DNA from: Opitutia bacterium
GTDB lineage: Bacteria > Verrucomicrobiota > Verrucomicrobiia > Opitutales > Opitutaceae
Assembly: GCA_947474365.1 (NCBI GenBank)
Contig: CANJIU010000071.1
Coordinates: forward strand, 1 to 51,110
Length of the DNA stretch: 51,110 nucleotides
Reading direction: 5' to 3'
In this document: positions 37,000 to 44,522 of the stretch, piece after piece
Numbering within the stretch: the first letter of the stretch is position 1
Layout of the letters: the number at the start of each line of letters is the position of its first letter
Notes under the pieces: model-generated
Databases searched by the model: none
Told to the model about the DNA's origin: nothing
The model's input: the letters and a program-made list of their open reading frames with translations, nothing else
Position numbers and translations under genes: made by a program

Positions 37000-37704
37000 T
37001 CAGGCGCGGCTGACATCAGACTCGATCAGGCCGTCCTTGATGAGTACGGTGCGGTTGGCGCAGGCTGCGACTTCGTCGTTGTGCGTGACGACGAGCACGG
37101 TGAGGCCACGGTCGACGTTCAGCCGGGTCAGCAGCGTCATGACGTCTCGGGTGGTCACGGAGTCGAGATTGCCGGTGGGTTCGTCGGCGAAGAGCGTGCT
37201 GGGCTCTGTCACGATGGCGCGCGCGATGGCGACGCGCTGCTGCTGGCCACCGGAAAGTTCCCCCGGGGTGCTGCGGAGCTTCGCGGGCAGGCCGACGGAG
37301 GTGAGGGCCGCAAGCGCCTTGGCCCGGCGTTCCTTGCGGGGGAGTCCGCGGTAGAGCAAGGGGAGTTCGACATTGTCGAGCGCGCTGGTGCGAGCGAGCA
37401 GATTGAACCCCTGAAAAACGAAGCCCAGGGCGTAGCGACGCAGCAATGAACGTTGATCATTGTCCAGTGCCTCCACCGCGATGCCCTGATAATGATAGGT
37501 GCCGGTGGTCGGGACATCGAGGCAGCCGAGCACGTTCATGAGCGTGGATTTTCCGGAGCCGCTCGGTCCGATGATCGCGACAAACTCACCCGGGAGGATG
37601 GTGAGATCGATTCCCTTCAGAGCCTGAAATGCTCCCTCGCCAGCTCCGTAGGTCTTGGTCAGGCCGCGCAATTCGATTAGCGGGATCGACTCGGGCGCGC
37701 TCAC
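37000..37704 (-). CDS. MacB/LolD-type ABC transporter ATP-binding protein
   Basis: 234 residues. Walker A GPSGSGKST, Q-loop region YALGFVFQGFNLLA, signature LSGGQQQRVAIARA, Walker B TLFADEPTGNLDS and H-loop VVTHNDEVA; all key residues are intact. It belongs to the MacB/LolD/FtsE ATPase group that partners MacB-type permeases. It starts at GTG 37702-37704, overlapping the adaptor stop codon (GTGA), and ends 15 bases before the permease. It was therefore the middle gene of an OMF-adaptor-ATPase-permease operon. Confidence 0.93.
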   Translation of the reverse strand: MSAPESIPLIELRGLTKTYGAGEGAFQALKGIDLTILPGEFVAIIGPSGSGKSTLMNVLGCLDVPTTGTYHYQGIAVEALDNDQRSLLRRYALGFVFQGFNLLARTSALDNVELPLLYRGLPRKERRAKALAALTSVGLPAKLRSTPGELSGGQQQRVAIARAIVTEPSTLFADEPTGNLDSVTTRDVMTLLTRLNVDRGLTVLVVTHNDEVAACANRTVLIKDGLIESDVSRA

Positions 37705-38396
37705 GGGGAAGGAGCGTTCGCCCGGAGAATGATCGCCAGCCCCTCGGTCAGGCCTTCGCCGGAAATTTCCGTGTCGCGCCCGTCACTCAACCCCAGTTTC
37801 ACGGGGATCGACGCGGGCTGGCCGTCGCGGAGAATCCACACGTGCGCGTCGGCGACGACGGACCTTGCGACGGCGTCCTTGTTTGACCGGCCCTTGCGGC
37901 CGATCATCGGGATCAGGCTTTGCACAAACGATTTCTTCGCGACGACGGCCGCGGCGTCCGCCGGGGACGCGGGGACGAAGCGCAAAGCCGCCGTCGGAAC
38001 GAGAAAGACGTTTTTGCTTTCGGCCACGAGGATGTCGGCGGTGGCCGTCATGCCGGGACGCAGACTCAAATCATCGTTGAGCACCTCGAGGTCGGCCTCG
38101 TACGTGACGACATTGTTCGTGACGGCCGAGCCGTAGGAGACGATGAGGACGCGGGCGGTGTAGGCCCGGTCCGGCCAGGCGTCGACGGTGAAGGTGGATT
38201 TCTGGCCCCTGGCTACCCGGCCGATATCGGCCTCGGCGATGGCGACTTCCAGTTTCATCCGTTCCAGTTTTTCGGCGATGATGAAGAGTTGGGGCGCGGT
38301 GAAGCTCGCGGCGACCGTCTGGCCGGGTTCGATGCTTCGCGTGAGCACAATGCCGTCGATGGGGGATTTGACGATGGCCTTGAAAGCAGGCGACCG
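37701..38396 (-). pseudogene. MacA-type adaptor, C-terminal part only
   Basis: Homology starts abruptly at FKAIVKSPIDGIVLTRSIEP (about 38385 downwards). It continues through the lipoyl/barrel-sandwich return strand, the beta-barrel (KLEVAIAEADIGRVARGQKS) and the membrane-proximal region (SLRPGMTATADILVAESKNV, FLVPTAALRFVPA) to the stop at 37701. The membrane anchor, first half of the lipoyl domain and alpha-hairpin, roughly the first 150-200 residues of a MacA protein, are missing. Upstream the same frame only reads the antisense-like shadow of the outer-membrane-factor gene. No start codon is preserved, so this is inferred to be a deletion-generated fragment fused out of frame to that gene. 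Its stop overlaps the ATPase start. Confidence 0.85.
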
Positions 38397-39418
38397 GCCG
38401 TCAGCGCTTCCACGCCAAGCGATCCGCTCAAGGACAACGCCGGCAGCCGCTGCCGGCGCGCCGCGCTTAGGCGGGCGAACGCCGCCTCGACACCGTGCTC
38501 CGCCGCGCGAACATCGGGGCGCTGGCGGAGGGTGTCCGCCGGAATGCCGATGGCGATCGCGGTCGAGACCGGCGGCACCTGGCGCGGCGTGGCCAGCAGC
38601 GAATCGAGCGCGCCGGGCGGGCGCCCGGAGAGCAGTGCGAGCTGATTGCGGGTTTGTGCGAGGGTGAGTTCGAGCGCGGGGAGCGAGGCGCGCGCCTGTT
38701 CGAGCGTGCTGAGGGCCTGCTGGGTCTCGAGCGCGTTGCCGATGCCGGCCTGCTCGCGCCACTGCGTGAGCTGCACGGTTTCACGGCGCGTCCCCAGATT
38801 TTCCCGCACCACGGCGACCTGAGCCTCGGCGGATCGCAGCGCAACGTACGCGGACGCCACTTCCGCCGCGAGGGAGACCTGCGCGCCGTAAAAATTCTCC
38901 TCGGTCTGTGCGAGGTCGGCCGCCGCCGCATCGCGCGTCTGCCTTTGCGCACCGAACAAATCCACCTGCCAGCTGGCATCCAGCGACGCGCCGTAGGATT
39001 CGCTCTTGTTGGTCTGATTGGAGTCGCGATTCGTCGCCCGCGAGCCGCTGCCGGAAGCGCTGGCGCCGAGCGAGGGAAACAACGCGGCCTGCTCCAGGCC
39101 GCGCCGGGCCCGCGATTCCGCAATCCTTGACAGTGCGGTGCGCACGTCCGGGCTTGAACGCAGCGCACCGACGATGATCTCGTTCAGGATCGGATCGGCA
39201 AAACTTTCCCACCACTTGGAAAGCGCCACGGTGTCGCGCACAGTCCTTGGCGCTGCGTCACCGTTCGGCCAAGCCGCTGGAACCGCGACCGCTTTTTTTA
39301 ACGGCTCCCGGACGTCCGTGGTCGCGCAGGAAGTCAACGCGAGCAGGCCGGCGGCAGCCAGGATGGAGAACAATCCCGGTGCTGTGCTCCGGTCGTTCAC
39401 TTCACGAGGATCGCGCAC
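38255..39418 (-). pseudogene. RND/MacAB outer-membrane factor lipoprotein (NodT/OprM-like), C-terminally truncated
   Basis: Lipoprotein signal with lipobox LLALTSC, then OMF/TolC-like text: WWESFADPILNEIIVGALRS, RIAESRARRGLEQAALFPSL, YGASLDASWQVDLFGAQRQT, EVASAYVALRSAEAQVAVV, RPDVRAAEHGVEAAFARLSA, LPALSLSGSLGVEALTAGRL. Homology stops at about 38388; the remaining frame down to 38255 is Ser/Pro/Arg-rich and is the adaptor gene in another frame. About the last 100-130 residues of the second OEP repeat are missing, so the 12-stranded barrel cannot close. The start is GTG 39418 or an in-frame GTG 18 bases later. First gene of the former export operon. Confidence 0.85.
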
Positions 39419-40016
39419 ATTCGGTGCGGCCCACGCGTCGATTTATCCGCGTCAGGCAGAGTGCGGCCGCTCCGACCGCATAGACGGGGCTGGCCGCCGG
39501 TTCGCGCTTTTCCGCGGTGTGATCGTGACAGGAGCGGAGGATTTTTACGCTAAGAATTGTGACTCTCCCCTTGGCGTTCGAAGGCGTCGATTTCGCCCTG
39601 GTTGGTGGCTCATTCAGGATGAGGGAGCGTAACGCGATCGATGAAGTCATGGTGGCTTGCCCGACTATACGACGCACGATGGCGCGAATGATACGGGGTG
39701 TTTACCGTAGTGGCGCGAGCCGTGCCGCCGATTTGGCCCCGCGAGGAGCGCGATCCCTCGAAGTCCCATCGCCTGGGCCACGCCGGCGGTAGCCCAGCCG
39801 AATCACGAGCCTACCGTCAGGGTTTCGCGGTGACATCGGTCGCTGACCTGAAGCCCGGCGGGACCGCGATCCAATTTTCCTTCCACGGGTGGCGGTGCGA
39901 TTCGAACTCACCTGCCATAGTTCGATGCGCCGGTGGCCGTGGCATCGAACTGCTGACTGACGCACGTTTTATGGTTCTGAAGGACCAGTGGCGGCTCCAG
40001 CCAGCGCCGGGGGGCG
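39419..40016. other. Gene-free stretch
   Basis: About 600 bases with no coding frame I believe. It lies between the upstream end of the export operon and the 3' end of the ECF operon, both on the minus strand, so the export promoter should be near 39420-39500. A tRNA T-arm-like string at 39890-39920 does not extend to a tRNA. Confidence 0.5.
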
Positions 40017-40439
40017 CTATTTACCCGGCGTCTCCTCCCGCTCCGCCTGCTTTTCGCGAATTAACGCCACAAACTCTCTTCTTTGTTCCACGGTCAACAG
40101 TGTCGAGACCCGTGCATTCATGCTCCGTATCGAAGCGTGGATGTTCGTCTTTAGGTCCCGCCGCATCTGAGCCATCATTCCGGAAGTTTCCTTGAGGAGC
40201 GGCCGGATGCCTTCGACTTGGGCCGGCGTAAGCTGCAACCGCCGTCGGTACTCCTCCATCGTCGCGCTGGACCAGCGCTGTTCGAGTGTCGACACCGGTG
40301 CGACCGCCGTCGTCGTGGACGGATTCACCGACCCGGAACTGGCGCCCGGTGTAGCTGCCGACCAGCGGCCCGTCACCACGCCGGTCGAAAAGATCCCTGC
40401 GACCGCGACAGCGGCGGCGAAGTGCTTGCGGGTATTCAT
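40017..40439 (-). CDS. Spy/CpxP-like periplasmic protein
   Basis: 140 residues. N-terminal signal or anchor (FAAAVAVAGIFSTGVVTGRW), Ser/Thr-rich linker, then a helical domain with two copies of the L-T-x-x-Q motif typical of the Spy/CpxP/ZraP group: RRRLQLTPAQVEGIRPLL and VSTLLTVEQRREFVALI. These proteins sense or chaperone misfolded or metal-stressed envelope proteins. It is the last gene of an ECF unit; its ATG overlaps the stop of the preceding gene (ATGA at 40436-40439). Together with the sigma factor this suggests an envelope-stress module. No metal-binding His cluster is obvious. Confidence 0.75.
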   Translation of the reverse strand: MNTRKHFAAAVAVAGIFSTGVVTGRWSAATPGASSGSVNPSTTTAVAPVSTLEQRWSSATMEEYRRRLQLTPAQVEGIRPLLKETSGMMAQMRRDLKTNIHASIRSMNARVSTLLTVEQRREFVALIREKQAEREETPGK

Positions 40440-40741
40440 GGCCGCAACGCCTCCTGAAAAATTGCATCGACCACCGCCGCCTCGGTATCGGCCGGCGAAT
40501 GCGTTGGAGTCTCCTGACGCGGGCCGGCGAGCCAGAGCCCTCCAGCCACCGCGAGCGCGGCTGGCATCGATCCCACCAGCCAGCCCTCAAGTACCGTGAG
40601 GTAATCCGGTTCACTGCCCCGGCGCGCCCGCACCTCGGCGAGCACCCGCGTGGCGAGACCCGGGGACGGTTCGGCGACGGGAGCGGTGTCACGGGACGCG
40701 GCCCGGGACAGTCGGTCGAGGATTCGATCGTATTTTTTCAT
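40436..40741 (-). CDS. Short single-pass membrane protein, probable anti-sigma factor
   Basis: 101 residues. Charged N-terminal half (MKKYDRILDRLSRAASRD, VLAEVRARRGSEPDYL), one membrane segment (MPAALAVAGGLWLAG) and a short acidic tail. There is no zinc-binding H-x3-C-x2-C motif. Role inferred from position: it lies between an ECF sigma factor (start overlaps the sigma stop, ATGA at 40738-40741) and a Spy-like protein (4-base overlap). A cytoplasmic helix plus one TM fits a minimal anti-sigma factor, but sequence alone does not prove it. Confidence 0.6.
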   Translation of the reverse strand: MKKYDRILDRLSRAASRDTAPVAEPSPGLATRVLAEVRARRGSEPDYLTVLEGWLVGSMPAALAVAGGLWLAGPRQETPTHSPADTEAAVVDAIFQEALRP

Positions 40742-41325
40742 GATAAATGTTTCTCCAAACCGCGCAGTGCACTCTTCAGTTTTTGTCGCGCCCGAAACAG
40801 CCGCACGCGCACCGCCACGCCGCTCTGCCCGGTCAACGCCCCGATTTCCTTTAGCGTGCGCGCCTCGAGATAATGCAGGTTGAAGACCAACCGTTCCGCC
40901 GGCCCCAGCGCGGGCAGCAGTTTTTCCAATAACTCACGCGCCGCGTGGGGCGCGAAGTCCGCCCCGCTTCCATCCGGCGCCCGCAGTGTCGCCGCGAGCG
41001 CCTCCGCGTGCGCCGGCTCCAGATCGCTCCACCGCAGTTCTGGCCGACGACGATGTGCCCGTAGTCGATCGATGCAGGTATTCGTGGCGATGCGTGACAC
41101 CCAGTTTTCCAGCGGCAGGTCGCGCTGAAACTTTGCCAGATTCTGAAACACCTTCACGAAAACCTCCTGCACGGTGTCCTCCAGCGCCTCGCGGGGCGGC
41201 AGATGGTGGCGCACGATCGCGGCCACGCGGGGATGCAAGGCTTCCATGAGGGTGCGGGCGGCCGTCTCGTCACCGTTCCGCACCCAGGCGTCCACGCAGG
41301 TGAACAAACTCTCCGGCGTCGGCAT
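40738..41325 (-). CDS. ECF RNA polymerase sigma factor
   Basis: 195 residues. Region 2: LEDTVQEVFVKVFQNLAKFQ, then NWVSRIATNTCIDRLRAHRR (the -10 recognition and melting part). Region 4: LGPAERLVFNLHYLEARTLK, EIGALTGQSGVAVRVRLFRA (helix-turn-helix for -35 recognition). It lacks region 3, as ECF factors do. First gene of a three-gene coupled unit with a small membrane protein and a Spy-like protein; such units usually autoregulate. It is divergent from the 41475-46511 secreted-protein operon with only 149 bases between the two chosen starts, so it may drive that operon too. Confidence 0.93.
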   Translation of the reverse strand: MPTPESLFTCVDAWVRNGDETAARTLMEALHPRVAAIVRHHLPPREALEDTVQEVFVKVFQNLAKFQRDLPLENWVSRIATNTCIDRLRAHRRRPELRWSDLEPAHAEALAATLRAPDGSGADFAPHAARELLEKLLPALGPAERLVFNLHYLEARTLKEIGALTGQSGVAVRVRLFRARQKLKSALRGLEKHLS

Positions 41326-41388
41326 GGGCGGGTTTAGCTAGACGGCACAGCAGGCATTACCGGAGTCATACGACCGAGGTGACGGAGT

Positions 41389-41431
41389 GTTACGGGAAAT
41401 ATCAAAAAAATTTTCGGACATGTCCTGTAAC
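41389..41431. promoter_or_regulatory. Inverted repeat in the divergent ECF / secreted-protein promoter region
   Basis: GTTACGGGA (41389-41397) and TCCTGTAAC (41423-41431) are inverted copies with one mismatch, flanking an A/T-rich stretch (41398-41415). A related ATTACCGGAG occurs at 41357-41366. The site lies in the 149-base gap shared by the ECF sigma operon (minus) and the SBBP operon (plus). Could be an operator or two facing promoter -35 elements. Confidence 0.4.
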
Positions 41432-41474
41432 GCCGCCCCGCACTCACCGTATGACGAATGTATCTTCCCCAACC

Positions 41475-43385
41475 ATGCGTCTTCGTCTTCGGTTTTTTCC
41501 CACTGCTCTGGCCGCACTCATTCTCGCGGTTGCTTCTCTTCCGGCGCAGACCGCATTTCGCCTCGGCGCCGAGGGCACTGACTACGGCAAAGACATTGCC
41601 ACCGATCCCGCGGGGAACCTCTACGTCACCGGATATTTTCAAGGCACCGTCGATTTCGATCCCGGCCCGGGAGTTGTCAACCGCACCGCCCAGGGTTCTC
41701 CGGCCAATCCGGGAGCGGTCGACATCTTCGTCGCAAAATACTCCCCGGCCGGCGCTCTCCAGCTCGTCTTCACGATCGGTGGCGCCGGCGCCGACATGCC
41801 GCACACCATCCGTCTCGCGCCGAACGGAGACATCGGTCTCACCGGATACTTCAGTGGCACTGTGGATTTCGATCCTGGCCCCGGCACCACGGCGCTCAAC
41901 GCCGGCACCGGCCGCAACGCCTTCGTCGCTCGCTACTCGCCCAGCGGCGAATTGCGCTGGGCCATTTCCATCGGCGACCCGGAAATTGCGGCGGACGACG
42001 AAGATTTCTTCGAGGAAGGCATGGACCTCACCTTCGACGCCGCGGGCAACACTTACGTCTGCGGCATCTTCAACGGCACCGTGCGGCTCGCCGCCGGCGC
42101 CCCCGAGCTCACCAGCACCGGGATCGACTCCTATGTCGCCAGCTACGATCCCGAAGGCCGCCTCCGCTGGGGCTTCGCCCTGGGCGGCGCCGGACGTGAA
42201 CAGGCCCATGCGCTGAAAGTCGGCACCGACGGCATGATCTACGTCGCCGGTTTTTTTGGCGGCACGGTTGACTTCGATCCTTCGTCCGCCACCACCACCG
42301 CCACCGCTCTGGGCGCCAGCTGGGATGTCTTCCTCGCGAAATACCGGGCAAGCGACGGCGCGTTTCAATGGGTCCGCTCCTTCGGCGGCCCCGGCAACGA
42401 TCAAGTCCGCCCGGGGGCGCTCGCGCTCGGCCCCGACGGCGACGTGTGGATCGGGGGCGACTTCACCGGCACCACCGATTTCGATGCGGGGTCTGGAGTC
42501 GCAAATCGCACCAGCGCCGGCCTCGGTGACTGTTTCCTCGCGCGTTATTCGACTGCGGGCGACTTCAAATCGGTGATCACCTTCGGCGGCACCAGTCTCG
42601 ACTTTGTCCACCGACTCGTCGTCACCACCGCCAACGAAGTCTACGCCACGGGCAGTTTTCGCGCGACGGTCGATTTCGATCCCGGCCCCGCCACCGCGAC
42701 GTTCTCCGCCACTGCGCCTGGCGGCGGCGACGCCTTTCTGGTGAAGTTCGACGCCACCGGCGCACTCCGCTGGGTCCGCACGTTCGGTTCGCCTGCGCAG
42801 ACCGCCGACGCCCTCGGCCTTGGTGCCGGCATCGCGCTCGCCCCCAATGGAGTCGTGATCACCGGACGCTTTTCCGGCCCGGTCGACTTCGATCCGTCGT
42901 CCCTCACGCGCACCTTCACCGGCGAAGGCGGCGCCGACGTGATGGTCGTTTATTACAACGCCGATGGTCTTCTCGACGCCGCGCCCGCCGCCGGCGGCAA
43001 CGGTCGTCTCGCCAATCTCTCCACGCGCGGAGCGGTCTCCGCCACCGAACCGCTCACCGCCGGTGTGGTGATCAGCGACGAGCCCCGCACCGTGCTCATC
43101 CGTGCCGTCGGCCCCGCACTCGCCAACTTCGGCGTCGCCACTCCGCTCGCGAATCCCGTGCTCACGCTGCTCGACTCTGCTGGCCGCGAACTGGCAAGGA
43201 ACGACGACTGGGATCGCACGCTCGCTGCCGCCTTCGCCCGGGCCGGCGCATTTCCCCTCGGCGACGGCAGTCGTGACGCCGCCCTCGTTATCACCCTCCC
43301 GCCGGGAGCCTACACCGCCCAGGTGACCGGCAGCACGACGGGCGCGGCGCTCGTCGAAGTCTACGCACTTCCCTCCACTCCATGA
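41475..43385 (+). CDS. Secreted SBBP/beta-propeller protein with shared C-terminal domain
   Basis: 636 residues from ATG 41475, which opens a signal peptide (LRFFPTALAALILAVASLPA); the frame is open to 41379 without one. Residues about 25-500 are seven or eight repeats of the form 'aGNxYVTGYFxGTVDFDPGP ... DxFVAKYSPxGxLxW', the SBBP beta-propeller pattern, with many 'VDFDP' loops. Residues about 511-636 are the module shared with the next two genes: RLANLSTRGAV, VLIRAVGPALANFGV, ARNDDW, SRDAALVITLPPGAYTAQV, ALVEVYALP. Probably a surface or exported binding protein. The stop overlaps the next start (ATGA at 43382-43385). First gene of a coupled trio opposite an ECF operon. Confidence 0.85.
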   Translation: MRLRLRFFPTALAALILAVASLPAQTAFRLGAEGTDYGKDIATDPAGNLYVTGYFQGTVDFDPGPGVVNRTAQGSPANPGAVDIFVAKYSPAGALQLVFTIGGAGADMPHTIRLAPNGDIGLTGYFSGTVDFDPGPGTTALNAGTGRNAFVARYSPSGELRWAISIGDPEIAADDEDFFEEGMDLTFDAAGNTYVCGIFNGTVRLAAGAPELTSTGIDSYVASYDPEGRLRWGFALGGAGREQAHALKVGTDGMIYVAGFFGGTVDFDPSSATTTATALGASWDVFLAKYRASDGAFQWVRSFGGPGNDQVRPGALALGPDGDVWIGGDFTGTTDFDAGSGVANRTSAGLGDCFLARYSTAGDFKSVITFGGTSLDFVHRLVVTTANEVYATGSFRATVDFDPGPATATFSATAPGGGDAFLVKFDATGALRWVRTFGSPAQTADALGLGAGIALAPNGVVITGRFSGPVDFDPSSLTRTFTGEGGADVMVVYYNADGLLDAAPAAGGNGRLANLSTRGAVSATEPLTAGVVISDEPRTVLIRAVGPALANFGVATPLANPVLTLLDSAGRELARNDDWDRTLAAAFARAGAFPLGDGSRDAALVITLPPGAYTAQVTGSTTGAALVEVYALPSTP

Positions 43386-44518
43386 AATTCCTCCACCTCT
43401 CCGCCGTCGTCTTGGCCATCGTCACGGGCCCGCTTCGCGCTGGCACGCTGACCGTTGGCTTCAACAACGGCTCTCCCGCGCCGCTCGTCCAAAGCTACGG
43501 CCCCAACGACAACCCCGCGCAGGCCAACGCCGCCTACACCGTCAACTACACGAACGGCCGCGCCGTCTACGTCGCCCCCGCCGCTGCCGTTGGCCCCCGC
43601 CTCACCGGATTCCTCGACCTGCCCGCGGCGATGACACCGGTTTCCGGCGACCTCACGATCGAGTGGACGTTTCCGGTCGTGAGCGAATTGCTCGCCCTCG
43701 GCGGCGGCTCGGTCACCGCGAGCGCCATCGCGGGATGCTATATCCGCGGTGCGATCGGCGCGTGGACGGGCGGCCAGTTCGGCGACTACTGGTTTGGCTA
43801 TGTCGTTACCAACGGTGTGCGCGCCTCCGCCATCCGACAGGGCAACGACAATTTGGTGACAGAACCCTTTACCGCCACGAGCACGGTTTCCTATCGCGTG
43901 CTCAAGACCAACGGCACCCGCCTCGCGCTCCAAGCCCGCTATGACGGCGGCGCATGGCACGACGTCGGTTCCACGGTGCTCACGGTCACCGCGGGTAACA
44001 CCGACGCCGTCGCCGTCACGCACGTCCGCGTGCTCGACACCAGCGGAGCGGCTATCTCGGTGAGCGCCGACGATTTCAGCTGGACCGGCCCCGGCCTCGT
44101 ATCTCCCGACAACACGGCCACCAAGTTGATCAATCTCTCCTGCCGTGCGCGTGTGGGAACCGGCGGCGACATCCTCATCCCAGGCCTCGTCATCAGCGGC
44201 ACCGCACCCAAGACGCTGCTCGTCCGCGGCGTCGGCCCGACGCTGGCGAGCTTCGGCGTCACCGGAGAACTCGCCGATCCGAACCTGACCGTCTTCAGCG
44301 GCAGCAGCGCAATCGCGACCAACAACGATTGGAGCAGCGGCCCCAATACCGCCGCCCTTGTGGCAGCTGCCAGCGAGACCGGCGCGTTTGCCCTGCCGAA
44401 CGGCAGTCGCGATGCGGCACTCATCGTCACGCTGAATCCTGGGTCCTACACCGTGCAGGTTGCCGGTGTCGGCGGCACCACCGGCGTGGCACTCGTTGAG
44501 ATCTACGAACTGCCCTGA
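43382..44518 (+). CDS. Secreted beta-rich protein with shared C-terminal domain
   Basis: 378 residues. Signal peptide (MKFLHLSAVVLAIVTGPLRA). Residues about 20-240 look like a beta-sandwich (LTVGFNNGSPAPLV, GDLTIEWTFPVVSE, GAWTGGQFGDYWFGYVVTNG, YRVLKTNGTRLALQARYDGG), reminiscent of LamG-like or PEP-CTERM-associated secreted proteins but without a family I can name. Residues 248-378 are the shared module (KLINLSCRARVGTGGDILIP, LLVRGVGPTLASFGVTGELA, NNDWSSGP, SRDAALIVTLNPGSYTVQVA, VALVEIYELP). It overlaps the preceding gene by 4 bases; the next start is 4 bases after its stop. Confidence 0.8.
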   Translation: MKFLHLSAVVLAIVTGPLRAGTLTVGFNNGSPAPLVQSYGPNDNPAQANAAYTVNYTNGRAVYVAPAAAVGPRLTGFLDLPAAMTPVSGDLTIEWTFPVVSELLALGGGSVTASAIAGCYIRGAIGAWTGGQFGDYWFGYVVTNGVRASAIRQGNDNLVTEPFTATSTVSYRVLKTNGTRLALQARYDGGAWHDVGSTVLTVTAGNTDAVAVTHVRVLDTSGAAISVSADDFSWTGPGLVSPDNTATKLINLSCRARVGTGGDILIPGLVISGTAPKTLLVRGVGPTLASFGVTGELADPNLTVFSGSSAIATNNDWSSGPNTAALVAAASETGAFALPNGSRDAALIVTLNPGSYTVQVAGVGGTTGVALVEIYELP

Positions 44519-44522
44519 TCCC

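Noticed and set aside
39885..39920. tRNA T-arm-like sequence on the minus strand (GTGAGTTCGAATCGCACC)
   Set aside because: No anticodon arm, D-arm or matching 5' acceptor strand (GGTGGCG) at the expected distance, so not a tRNA. A tRNA-derived attachment site cannot be supported either.
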